In this document: positions 17,457 to 25,712 of the stretch, piece after piece
Layout of the letters: the number at the start of each line of letters is the position of its first letter
Numbering within the stretch: position 1 is the stretch's first letter
NCBI GenBank assembly: GCA_030267965.1
Contig: BRYA01000365.1
Location: forward strand, 48,296-74,007
Source: Triparma columacea
Taxonomy: Eukaryota > Sar > Bolidophyceae > Parmales > Triparmaceae
Direction: 5' to 3'
Length of the DNA: 25,712 nucleotides
Notes under the pieces: model-generated
Databases searched by the model: none
What the model saw: the letters and a program-made list of their open reading frames with translations, nothing else
Told to the model about the DNA's origin: nothing
Position numbers and translations under genes: made by a program

Positions 17457-17797
17457 TGGTTAAGGTGACCTCAGAAATGTCTGGGCAGGATGGTCAGAGG
17501 AAAAGGTTCTCCTCCTCGAAGAAGGCCAAATCCCTCCCATTTCATCACATTAACTTCTTCTTTCAAGGTAGGAGACCATTTTAGTCCGTTGGTATATTGA
17601 AACTTCACATACGACCACTTTCAACATCGTTACTTACCCCAAACCCTGATTTTTCTCCTCTTGCATTTTCTTTCTTCTGCGGAATGGCCAAAAAGACATT
17701 CATTTCACTCAAAATTGCGAACTCAACTTAAATCTCACAAACTAGCGCCATTCTATCCCACCGGCCTGCATAAGATCCTAAATCACACACAAAAATC
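17457..17797. promoter_or_regulatory. Divergent intergenic region, uL22m / TrpC-TrpF
   Basis: 341 bp between two start codons facing outward. I see pyrimidine-rich and T-rich stretches, but no clear core element, RNA gene or repeat. Confidence 0.35.
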
Positions 17798-19998
17798 ATG
17801 TGCTCAGCTTTCTTCTTTGCTTTCATCTTCATCCTCGCTGCCATGCTCTGCCAGCCTGCAGCTTCCTTCCAGCCTCCTGGGAGGACTAGAACATGGACGA
17901 AACCCTCCTCGGCCTCAGGTTCCACTTCACTTGGCTCCTTGACCGAAGACCCTTGCTCCCACATGTATGGATTTGGGGTCCCTGACCACGTACCTAGTAC
18001 CCTCCAGAACATCACGAAACGGAGGGTGCTTGATGTGGCGGAGGCCAAGGGGAGAGTCAGCGAGAAGGAGGTGAGAAGGGGGGGGGGAAGGAGCAAAGGT
18101 GGAGAGGAAGGAGCTACTCTTTGTCCAGTGTTCGTTCATTCCTTCCTTCATTGCTGCGCAAGTAGTTAAGTTCCAACACAAACCCTTCGCCCCTGCCGCA
18201 GCTTCTGGAGAAGTACGAGAATTTGAAGGCCGAGCTGGGACCCCCCCTCAACCTGTTTGATAAGATCACGTCCTCCTACCCCTCCATGTCTCTGGCGGCA
18301 GAGTTCAAGAGGGCCTCCCCCTCCAAGGGGTTGATCAATGGTGACGTCGACGCCGGCGAGCAGGCCGTCCTCTACGCCGACGCCGGCGCTAGCGTAATCA
18401 GCGTTCTCACCGAGCCCACCTGGTTCCTAGGTTCCCTCTCCGACCTCTCCTCCGCCAGGAGGAAGACCCAGACCTGGGCCTCAACGCTGGGGCAAGAGAG
18501 ACCGGCGGTGCTACGGAAGGACTTCATCACGGACGAGTACCAGATACTCGAGGGACTGGCTGCGGGCTGTGACACCGTCCTGCTAATCGTGGCGGTCACG
18601 CCAAAGGACAGGCTCAGGCAGCTCATCGACTTTTCAAGGGAGGTGAGGAACTTGGGGAAGGGGAGAGCAAATGGTGACAGAGACAGCGCAACTCGAGGTG
18701 GAGCGAAGTGGCAACTAATAAGTGGACAAGTGGACAAGAGGACAAGTGGACAAGAGGACAAAAAACAACACTAACCCTGCTCTTCGGTTGTCACTTTGCT
18801 CCTCTATCACCCCGATCCTTCACCACAGCACGGGATCGAGCCCCTCGTCGAGGTCCACGCTCCCCAGGAGCTCCCCGTCGCTCTCTCCTGCGGAGCCAAG
18901 GTAATCGGGGTAAACAACCGCAACCTGCACACCTTCAAGATGGACATGTCAACCACGTCGACGACAGCAGAGGCAGTCGAGGCGAGCGGGCTGAAGCACA
19001 GACACGGGTTGCCGGGGCAGCAGGTCGCGCTCTGCGCGCTCAGCGGCATGAGCGGGGAGGAGGACGTCGAAAGGTACAGGGAAGCTGGGGCCGGCATGGT
19101 CCTCATTGGGGAGAGCCTCATGAGGGCCCCAAACGTCAAGAGGGCAGTGGAGGGCCTCCGCCTGGACCCGACCAAGGGGACGGAGGGGGAAGGGGCGGGG
19201 GGGGCATACACTAGGGGACTCAAGCTCTCGAAGGTGTGCGGCGTCACGAGGGAGGAAGACGCCCTGAACGCCTGCAGGAACGGAGCCAACCTCATCGGGT
19301 GCATATTCGCCAAGGGCAGTAAGAGGAGGGTGACTAGGGAGCAAGCGAGGGCCATTGTCAGTACCGTCAGGGCATTCGGGGAGAGGGAGGAGAGGGCAGA
19401 GGTGGGGTTAGGCGGAGGGGGGGGGGGGGGAGGAGTAAAGGGCCTCGAGAAGAGGACAATGGAGCTTTCCAAGGCCGCAAGGAGGCCACTCGTGGTCGGA
19501 GTGTTCCAGAATGACGACATGAGCGAGATCAATGATATTGTTGACGACGTGGGACTAGACTTGGTGCAGCTTCATGGAAATGAGGGCTGGGAGGTTGCCA
19601 AGGATTGCAAGGTGGGAGTGATAAGGGTCGTCAACGTCGAGGCTGGGGGGGAGGGGGAAGGAGGGAGGGAGCAGAGAGCGGATAAAATTGTCGATTCAGT
19701 GGAGGACGGGCCGATTGCAGTTCTACTGGACACGAGCGTAAAGGGAGTGGGGGGGGGAGCGGGAGTAACCTTCGACTGGGAGGTCGCAAAGAGGGTGCAA
19801 GCTTACGGCCTCCCCGTAATCGTCGCGGGAGGGCTGGAACCGGACAACGTCAGAGCGTGCGTCAAAGACGTCATGCCGTTTGGGGTCGACGTTAGCAGTG
19901 GCGTGGAGAAAACGCCAGGGGTCAAGGACTATGAAAAGGTGAAAAGTTTCTTGAGGGAGGCCGACGAGGGGGGGGTCGAGGGTGCGAAGGGTATTTAG
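17798..19998 (+). CDS. TrpC-TrpF: Bifunctional indole-3-glycerol-phosphate synthase / phosphoribosylanthranilate isomerase, plastid-targeted
   Basis: Three exons, join(17798..18070, 18202..18642, 18829..19998), all phase 0, 627 residues; donors GAG|GTGAGA and GAG|GTGAGG, acceptors GCCGCAG and CCACAG. Exon 1 encodes a signal peptide with AASF at 21-24, matching the ASAF-type plastid presequence. IGPS domain: AAEFKRASPSKGL (~124-136), DAGASVISVLTE, VLRKDFITDEYQI, DTVLLIVAV, LVEVHAPQEL, AKVIGVNNRNL and LIGESLMRAP. PRAI domain from ~369: LSKVCGVTREED (catalytic Cys), IFAKGSKRRV, VGVFQNDD, LDLVQLHGNEG, AVLLDTSVKG (catalytic Asp), PVIVAGGLEPDNV and GVDVSSGVEKTPGVKD. Both active sites look intact. 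The two steps are consecutive in tryptophan synthesis, PRAI first then IGPS. A Gly-rich insert lies at ~nt 19400-19440. Domain order equals enterobacterial TrpC(F). Confidence 0.93.
18722..18762 (+). repeat. Short tandem repeat (WGGACAAG)n inside intron 2 of TrpC-TrpF
   Basis: About five copies of an 8-bp unit alternating TGGACAAG and AGGACAAG, just before the pyrimidine-rich part of the intron. It does not overlap the splice sites. Confidence 0.85.
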
Positions 19999-20209
19999 GA
20001 CGATGCGATTGTTCTGAAAATGATGTTTTTGAGCGCACCAACAGAAGCCTCGCCTCCTCTTCCAATGTCTGCTCTCTGTGCGGGCTGCCTCGTACTCGAC
20101 GCGATCTCGCTTGTATCTATCCACGCGTACCCCTTGTTCCTCCGGTCGCCCCGTCCGTTCCCGTTCCTGTTCACTCCTCCCCCTTCCTTGGGAAGAAGCG
20201 ATCCTGATC
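19995..20209 (-). other. Possible terminal exon on the minus strand
   Basis: Reading on the minus strand, TTTTCTTTCCCAG ending at 20210 is a good acceptor. It is followed by 215 open bases to a stop at 19995, which overlaps the end of the TrpC-TrpF coding sequence by 4 bp. The frame contains GRGDRRNKGYAWIDTSEI and ends FRTIASS. I recognise no family and found no clear upstream exon or donor, so this may be chance. Confidence 0.2.
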
Positions 20210-20733
20210 CTGGGAAAGAAAATACATAGGCTTTTAATGGCGTTTTCAGCGCTCTAGCGACCGAATGTGAATGAGGGAGGGCGCCGGAACGGCCCTGGGA
20301 GTTTAGCAAATGCAACCAACTTTGAACAAATACTAGATGATTATATTTTACAACCACACTTTGAACCACATTTTTCAACTTTGGAAAATAACAAAGCAAA
20401 GCGAAAACTTAAGGTGAGGACGTACGAGGAGTAACCACTGTCTATTGATTGGCGCGTTTAATGCAAAAGAAACACATATTCGGCCTATATAGAAGTAGCA
20501 CAAGAGCTCCACCTCCGACCAGTATATGAGGTTCCACGGATTATTTAGCTTCATGAGAACCCCCGACGGGATTTTAGCTACATGCACGGGCTAACAGTAC
20601 CCTACACCCGGGATTCTGAGATCTTTTGACGAATATATCACCCTTTATCCCTCACCACCTCTCCCCCTTTCCCCCTCCCGTCCTCAGCCAAAGTAAACCC
20701 CAAGAATTAGCCCCTGTAAAAGCTTCGTTGAAG
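20210..20733. other. Gene-poor stretch upstream of the telomere-proximal gene
   Basis: Roughly 520 bp with only short open frames on either strand, none resembling a known protein. The right end (about 20640-20733) is C/T-rich, then becomes the probable 5' untranslated exon of the next gene. Confidence 0.5.
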
Positions 20734-20993
20734 GTAAGAATGTGTATGGAGACCCAAGCTCGGGTGGCACGAGACGTAAATTGAGGAAGAAACGACCGCA
20801 ACGTAAAAATACATGCTTCAGCTCAAATCCACCTTGGTGCCTCGACCAGGAAGGTGGGGTTGGTTGACTGCACTCGAGTCAATCGCCGTATATTAATTAG
20901 CGATAACTGTTATTGCCCCTCATTATCTCGCCGCGACCGCTACCGTTTCAAAAAACACCCCACTAATCCCCAAACTAAACTTCCACCTTTCAG
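20734..20993 (+). other. Probable 5' UTR intron of the START/XKR-like gene
   Basis: GAAG|GTAAGAAT at 20731-20741 is a strong donor, and CTAATC..CCACCTTTCAG ending at 20993 is a strong branch/acceptor pair, giving a 260-nt intron. The upstream exon has an in-frame TAA and no ATG before the donor, so it would be untranslated; the coding start follows 20 bases after the acceptor. Confidence 0.6.
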
Positions 20994-21013
20994 CCTTCCC
21001 CCCTCCTTTGAGC

Positions 21014-24000
21014 ATGAAAGTTAGCCCCAAGCAGGAGGACGAGCAAGTCGTCGCCGAAAACGATGACGAGAGGGGCCCAACTGACCAAGAAGAGAATTTC
21101 GACGTCGAGAGCGAAGTAAATGAGGAGATTGTTAGTGCTCTTGACGATATTATTGAGTTGATCAATGACAATGATATGGAGAAGGGACGCGTTACTCGTG
21201 TCTACGATCCCCTCAACGCGGATGACGACGCCGAAAATCTGGTGGACGAGAAAGTCGAGAAGAGCGAACTGTCCCCAGTCAGTGTCGGTGGCACTGAACA
21301 GACTGATGAGGAGATTGACAAAGCTGCGCTGGAGGCTCTTGCCAATATTATTAGGAATGAGCCGCAGGATTATAGCGAAGAGGAGGAAGCAGTGGTGAGG
21401 GACGGCAAAGAGTTCTATAGGAAGTGCATGGCAAGCAAGAAATTCAAGAGTGTGAAGAGTCCAGATCCCAGGGTGAAGTTGAAAACTGTGCACCTCGAGG
21501 GTGAAAGCCTTGTGACAGGCATGTGTGAGGCTGTTGTCGATGCTTCACTTGCAGAGTGCGTGGCATACGAGTTCATCAAGGATTCAAGAGAGAAAAAGGC
21601 AAAGAAGAGGTACAAGGTGATCGAAACAAAGAAGCTGAATAACCACTCCCAGCTGTATTTAAGCAGGAGACATTTTGGCATGCGAGGATTCTCTGATAGG
21701 GAGGGGAGAAACTTTGTTTGTTGGCAAAAGGAAGAAGGAGACAAGGTCTGTTGGACCGTGTACAAGGACACAGACATGCTAAACAAAGACTTTCCTTTGA
21801 GCTCAGGAACCCAGCGTGCATCAGCTAGAACTAGCTTCAAATCTGGACCTGTCCTTACGTCTGCAACAACAACCTGGATGTTTGAGGCACTCACAACCAC
21901 TGGTGGCGTTCCCCAGACTAAAGTCACATTTGCTTCCAAGGTGGACATTAAAGGCTCTGTGCCAAGCTTCATCATGAATCACTTGTCAACCGGGTATGCA
22001 AGCAGCATGATTGAATTGCGGAAGAAGTTTCACCAGAGTGATGACAAGATTGACAGGGCTGCGCTGGAATACCTTACAAATATCATCAAGAATGAGCCTC
22101 AAGATTATACAAAGGAGGAGGAAGAAGCCATTAGGAAGGGGAAGGAATTCTATGAGAAGTGCAAGGTGGAGGAAAACTTTGATGAACTGAAGAGTCCTGA
22201 TGAGAGGGTCAAGATGAAGCTTGTTCAAGTTGATGGGGAAAGTCTTTGCACTGGTTTTGCCACTACTGTGGTTGATGCGAGTGTGGAAGAGTGTGCTGCA
22301 CAATCGTTTTCAAAACTAGGCAACAGAGGAGACACAAGGAACTCCAAAAAACAAGGAATAACCTTCTTGAAAGTCATCAAAGTTAATCCACACACCAACT
22401 ACTATGCAACAACAAGGCAACTCGGTCTCCCTGGATTGGTTCCGCGTGACAATAGAAGCAAACTTATTTGGCTCAAACAAGAGGACGGCAAAGTTATTAT
22501 TGACCAGGCAGACACTCAAGATCTCAAGGAGAACTACCCAGTGAAAGCTGGGAATGTTTTAGTTGACTACCATGGAGTTTTGGTTTTTGAGCCACTAGAA
22601 CCTATTGGAGATGTACCACAAACAGCATTTACCTTCATATCAAAGGTAGACCTTGGCGGTTTTTTCTCCTCTTCAATCATGAACAAGCTTGCACCAAGGT
22701 TTCTTGCACAAGCCTCAAATTTAAGGAAGAAGTTTGACAGAAGCAGAGACATCGAAGCCTTTACTAGACAGAAGATCATCGAAAAGTTTGAGGAGATCGT
22801 AATTGAGGGAGCGCCAGGGATTGAAAGTCACTTTGACGAGATTGTGGGAGCTCAAGAGATCAGTAGTGCGTCGACACAAACGACAATGATAAAGGCAGAG
22901 AAGGGAATGGGATGGGGAAAAACTTCAATAACTGTAAGAGCATCCCAAAAGGAAGTTGCAGCATTCTTCTGGAGCCTTAAACGTGGAGGTGAATCCCAGC
23001 TTGAGCTTCACAGAGTTAACAGCGAGACACTTGTAGTCACATTTAAGCGTGAAGGGCAATTCACTGCTGTAAGGTTCTTGGAGGCTGGTCAGATGAAGAC
23101 AGATGTGGGACTGATGACTATACATAAGAGTTTAGGAAAGGCTGCTAGCAAAAAGAGCGTAATTGAGCACATGGGCATCACAACTGATGCTGCTCACTAC
23201 TTTGACAACCTTCTTAAGAGCACAGAAGCAGGGGAACAGGACGGGAGAAGATTTGGAGAGCAGCTGATGGAGAGAATGAAGAAAAGGAATTCTGGGGACA
23301 GTAAGGTAGAGGTCGTGAGGGAATTCATTGCTGCCAATAGGGCACTGAGAGAGATTACAGAGCAGCATGGTTTCATGAGAACTATGCTGTATGCTGTGGT
23401 TATGAACAAATTGAAAAGGAGAGCGACAAATGAGGGAGATGATAAGAGTGAGGAGGAAGCCAGGGGGTGGGAGATTGGAAGTGCAATGACAACAGTTATG
23501 TTGTCTACTGCTACTGCAGCACATGCAGTAGATGAATGGGCCCATCAATTCACTGAAGTGCAAGAAGTAATGAATGAACAAGTGTGGTTAAGGCCGATGC
23601 TTGAGGAGATTGTCATGAAACTATTTATGAAGTCTACCTTAGGCATGAAGGCAAGAGTTACTATTGGGGCTGCCACAAGCATGGTTGATTTGCTGACCGA
23701 TGTGTATGTGACGTACATGTTTTGGAGTGATAAGAAGTATGGGTATGGTAAGGCTTCTCTGGCAAGTTTAACAATGTCAGTGGGGGTCCAGATATTTGCC
23801 GTTTATGCACAGAATAAAAAATTGGGGATGAAGAGGGTGGTTTGGGAGTTGATTCCAATTTTGCTTGGGTACAAGCCTGCTGTTGATGCCTACAGGGTAG
23901 CAACTGGAGCAAAACAAGAGGTTGGGATGTCATTTGACCCAATGTATGAGATGACATTCATGAAAGGGATTGAGATGTTTGCTGAGGCAATTCCTGGAGT

Positions 24001-25096
24001 GATTATCCAACTTATGGCGATAGCAACCAGCGACAAAAGTGTTGGAATTTCTGCATGGCTTTCAGTGGCAGTGTCAGCAATTACAACAGGCTTTGCCTCT
24101 GCAACAATTAGTTATGACTTTGATACAGACCCTGATAAGAGAGAAAAGATTTCAGACTTCTATGGGTATATACCTGCAAAAGCAAGCAAGAGAACAGTAG
24201 TATTTGTGTCCATGTTGCTGTTCACTGCAGGAATGCTTCTAATAAGGTGTACAACAATAGTTCTTCTTGGGTTGATGGGAGGTAGTTGGGCCTTACTCTA
24301 CATTGGCACTGACCTTGGCCTGTATTTGTCGGTCAAGATATTGAGGGGAGACTTTTGGCATTGGATACCATTGGGGGGTAAGGCAGAGATTGTGAGTAGC
24401 ATTATATTCAGAGTGATTGTAAAGATCATCACAGATTTCACTTCAATCGTTCACTTTAGACATCCTTATGAAGTTGGAGGAGTGTATTGGTTGTTTGGTC
24501 TTGCTTTCACCATGGGGAGCCTCCCAATGTCCATATATATAGCTTCACCTTATGTTGATGAGCGAGCAATTGATATTGCATCATCAATTTCGAACTATTT
24601 CATACCAATAACCAACCTCTGCTTTGCTGTCTTTTTTTTGAACATTGAAAAGAAGTATTGGTACACATTCTGGAGTACACAAAGATCAAATGACTATTCA
24701 ATGGCATATTTCCTTGAAGGAAAGAGTGATAAAGTAAAGTTTGTAGTCCTTACTCGCTCAAGGCATCATTGGGTTTCAATTGAAGGAGAAGTTAAGAAAT
24801 GGGTGGAGTCAAACTGGGCTAAATGGGAAGAGGAGCAGCAAGAATGGTTTGATGATGTAATGAAAGCTTTGGTGCCTGTAGAGTTCATTCCAGCAGATGG
24901 AGATGCTAGAAGGAAAGAGACTGTAAGGAGAGCAAGTGTTGATGCTGAAGCTGAGGGTGGTCTAGCAGGTTCTTTGAGAACAAGTATTAGGAGAGCAAGT
25001 GTTGGAGGCGCTGATGGTGGAGATATTATAGGGGTTGGAGGTGGGAAGGCTAAAGTAAGCAGTGTTGCTCCGATAGATGATGAGCATGGGGAGTGA
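21014..25096 (+). CDS. Large protein with duplicated START-like domains and an XK-related (scramblase-like) membrane region
   Basis: A 1360-residue single coding exon; the ATG at 21014 is the first after the acceptor. Residues 1-98 are acidic and low-complexity. Two homologous START-like units follow (99-343 and 344-579), each with NEPQDY, a charged helix, VVDAS, Y..R.LG..G, FE.L, GVPQT.VTF.SKVD and LRKKF. A third, diverged unit may lie at ~630-700 (TSITVRASQKEVAAFFWSLK). A helical linker leads to the membrane part (~875-1200): SMVDLLTDVYVTYMF, then FAEAIPGVIIQLMAIATSD and ISYDFDTDPDKRE, resembling XK-related proteins. The tail has VSIEGEVKKWVESNWAKWEE and two RRASV sites, possible basophilic-kinase targets. 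Inference: binds lipid by START units and moves or senses it in a membrane. The gene is 549 bp from the telomere. Confidence 0.75.
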   Translation: MKVSPKQEDEQVVAENDDERGPTDQEENFDVESEVNEEIVSALDDIIELINDNDMEKGRVTRVYDPLNADDDAENLVDEKVEKSELSPVSVGGTEQTDEEIDKAALEALANIIRNEPQDYSEEEEAVVRDGKEFYRKCMASKKFKSVKSPDPRVKLKTVHLEGESLVTGMCEAVVDASLAECVAYEFIKDSREKKAKKRYKVIETKKLNNHSQLYLSRRHFGMRGFSDREGRNFVCWQKEEGDKVCWTVYKDTDMLNKDFPLSSGTQRASARTSFKSGPVLTSATTTWMFEALTTTGGVPQTKVTFASKVDIKGSVPSFIMNHLSTGYASSMIELRKKFHQSDDKIDRAALEYLTNIIKNEPQDYTKEEEEAIRKGKEFYEKCKVEENFDELKSPDERVKMKLVQVDGESLCTGFATTVVDASVEECAAQSFSKLGNRGDTRNSKKQGITFLKVIKVNPHTNYYATTRQLGLPGLVPRDNRSKLIWLKQEDGKVIIDQADTQDLKENYPVKAGNVLVDYHGVLVFEPLEPIGDVPQTAFTFISKVDLGGFFSSSIMNKLAPRFLAQASNLRKKFDRSRDIEAFTRQKIIEKFEEIVIEGAPGIESHFDEIVGAQEISSASTQTTMIKAEKGMGWGKTSITVRASQKEVAAFFWSLKRGGESQLELHRVNSETLVVTFKREGQFTAVRFLEAGQMKTDVGLMTIHKSLGKAASKKSVIEHMGITTDAAHYFDNLLKSTEAGEQDGRRFGEQLMERMKKRNSGDSKVEVVREFIAANRALREITEQHGFMRTMLYAVVMNKLKRRATNEGDDKSEEEARGWEIGSAMTTVMLSTATAAHAVDEWAHQFTEVQEVMNEQVWLRPMLEEIVMKLFMKSTLGMKARVTIGAATSMVDLLTDVYVTYMFWSDKKYGYGKASLASLTMSVGVQIFAVYAQNKKLGMKRVVWELIPILLGYKPAVDAYRVATGAKQEVGMSFDPMYEMTFMKGIEMFAEAIPGVIIQLMAIATSDKSVGISAWLSVAVSAITTGFASATISYDFDTDPDKREKISDFYGYIPAKASKRTVVFVSMLLFTAGMLLIRCTTIVLLGLMGGSWALLYIGTDLGLYLSVKILRGDFWHWIPLGGKAEIVSSIIFRVIVKIITDFTSIVHFRHPYEVGGVYWLFGLAFTMGSLPMSIYIASPYVDERAIDIASSISNYFIPITNLCFAVFFLNIEKKYWYTFWSTQRSNDYSMAYFLEGKSDKVKFVVLTRSRHHWVSIEGEVKKWVESNWAKWEEEQQEWFDDVMKALVPVEFIPADGDARRKETVRRASVDAEAEGGLAGSLRTSIRRASVGGADGGDIIGVGGGKAKVSSVAPIDDEHGE
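21308..22750 (+). repeat. Internal duplication of a ~245-residue START-like unit
   Basis: Unit 1 (21308-22042) and unit 2 (22043-22750) align along their length, offset by 735 nt at the start. Nucleotide similarity is still visible at the start of each unit, for example GCTGCGCTGGA and GGAGGAAG in both, which suggests duplication within the gene rather than separate origins. Confidence 0.8.
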
Positions 25097-25190
25097 CTAA
25101 TAGGGCAGAAACATTTGTAGGAAAAGTCAATTTGATTTGTTATTGTTAAGAATATTGTGTGTGGTTTAGGTGTATGTTAAGTACTGTGGG

Positions 25191-25500
25191 AGTGTTACAT
25201 TGGTTTGTGAGTATTTAAGAAGCGTAGAAGATGTATTGTTGAAGTGTTAAAGTGGTATATGAGTATTGAGGAAGTATAGTACAAGTGTATGAAGTTTTGA
25301 AGAGTTTTGGCAGTGTTATAACGGTTTGTGAGTGAGGTGAAAGTGAAGTAAGTGTGTGTGGAATTTTGAAGAATTGTGGAAGTGTTGTTGTGGTATGTGA
25401 GTATAATGGAAGTTTAATAGATGTGTATCGAGTTTTAGAGAGTTGTTAATGTGTTATAGTGGTTTGTGAGTATAATGGAAGTGTATGGGGATGAATAAAA
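25191..25500 (+). repeat. Subtelomeric degenerate 69-bp tandem repeat
   Basis: Units begin at 25191 (shortened to 52 bp), 25243, 25312, 25381 and 25450; three successive units are exactly 69 bp. Each starts with AGTGTT or a variant and shares TGGT[T/A]TGTGAGTAT near position 11 and AGTTTTGAAGAG-like sequence near position 51. Copies have diverged, and the last one grades into unrelated G/A-rich sequence. The unit has no coding sense I can recognise. Confidence 0.85.
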
Positions 25501-25644
25501 GGAGAGTGAGTGTGGTGGTGGAGAAAGTGAGAGGAATAAAAGAGTGAGAGTGGAAGAGAGGAGAGTATAAGGTGGAATGATGTGTGTAAGTGTAGTGGAT
25601 GTGTATAAAGATGAATTGAAGGAGGATGAGTGTAAATTTAGAGA
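25500..25644 (+). other. Purine-rich subtelomeric spacer
   Basis: G/A-rich sequence with GAGAGTGA-like motifs between the 69-bp repeats and the telomere. Two related stretches (GTGTATGGGGATGAATAAAAG near 25481 and GTGTATAAAGATGAATTGAAG near 25601) suggest a further, more decayed repeat. No gene seen. Confidence 0.55.
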
Positions 25645-25712
25645 GGGTTAGGGTTAGGGTTAGGGTTAGGGTTAGGGTTAGGGTTAGGGTTAGGGTTAGG
25701 GTTAGGGTTAGG
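25645..25712 (+). repeat. Telomere, (TTAGGG)n
   Basis: About eleven perfect GGGTTA units with no variants run to the window edge. The G-rich strand pointing right means this is the right end of a chromosome or chromosome-level contig. Confidence 0.98.

Noticed and set aside
23132..23581. 149-residue minus-strand open frame
   Set aside because: Antisense to the continuous START/XKR-like coding exon.

Overview
This is a protein-coding stretch of a eukaryotic nuclear chromosome that runs into the chromosome end. The last ~68 bases are about eleven TTAGGG units read 5'->3' on the + strand, so the right edge is a telomere. Spliceosomal introns (GT..AG, mostly AG|GTGAG or GTAAG donors, ~100-375 nt, often with C-rich rather than T-rich pyrimidine tracts) interrupt about half of the genes. 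Two plastid-type proteins (a PsbQ-like photosystem II subunit and a TrpC-TrpF fusion) carry an ER signal peptide ending in ASAF or AASF, the bipartite presequence of red-lineage complex plastids. With TTAGGG telomeres this points to a photosynthetic stramenopile (ochrophyte); a bolidophyte/Parmales, pelagophyte or diatom relative is plausible, but the species cannot be fixed from the sequence.

Layout, left to right. 39-1124 (+): 3' part of an SLC35B1/HUT1-type ER nucleotide(-sugar) transporter. 1194-2093 (+): METTL21-like methyltransferase. 2150-3562 (-): PP2C phosphatase. 4194-4907 (+): unrecognised protein with uncertain first exon. 5000-6040 (+): sphingolipid delta-4 desaturase-like enzyme. 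6090-8078 (-): GUP1-type MBOAT acyltransferase. 8655-9788 (+): PER1/PGAP3. 10064-11305 (-): PsbQ-like protein, reassembled here from three exons around an assembly gap. 11812-13785 (+): disordered protein with four RRSF motifs. 13974-15547 (-): two-thioredoxin-domain PDI. 15632-16495 (+): coiled-coil protein. 16536-17456 (-): mitochondrial ribosomal protein uL22m. 17798-19998 (+): IGPS-PRAI fusion of tryptophan synthesis. 21014-25096 (+): large protein with duplicated START-like domains and an XK-related (scramblase-like) membrane region. Then a 69-bp degenerate tandem repeat and the telomere.

Genes are packed tightly, with tail-to-tail gaps of 40-190 bp and several head-to-head pairs. The most suggestive grouping is the lipid-remodelling neighbourhood at 5000-9788: PER1 (removes the sn-2 acyl chain from GPI anchors) is head-to-head with GUP1 (re-acylates the same position), and GUP1 is tail-to-tail with a ceramide-type desaturase. 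The most unusual single gene is the telomere-proximal START-START-XKR-like protein, which joins lipid-binding modules to a putative lipid-moving membrane domain. No viral, CRISPR, transposon, rRNA or convincing tRNA signal was seen.
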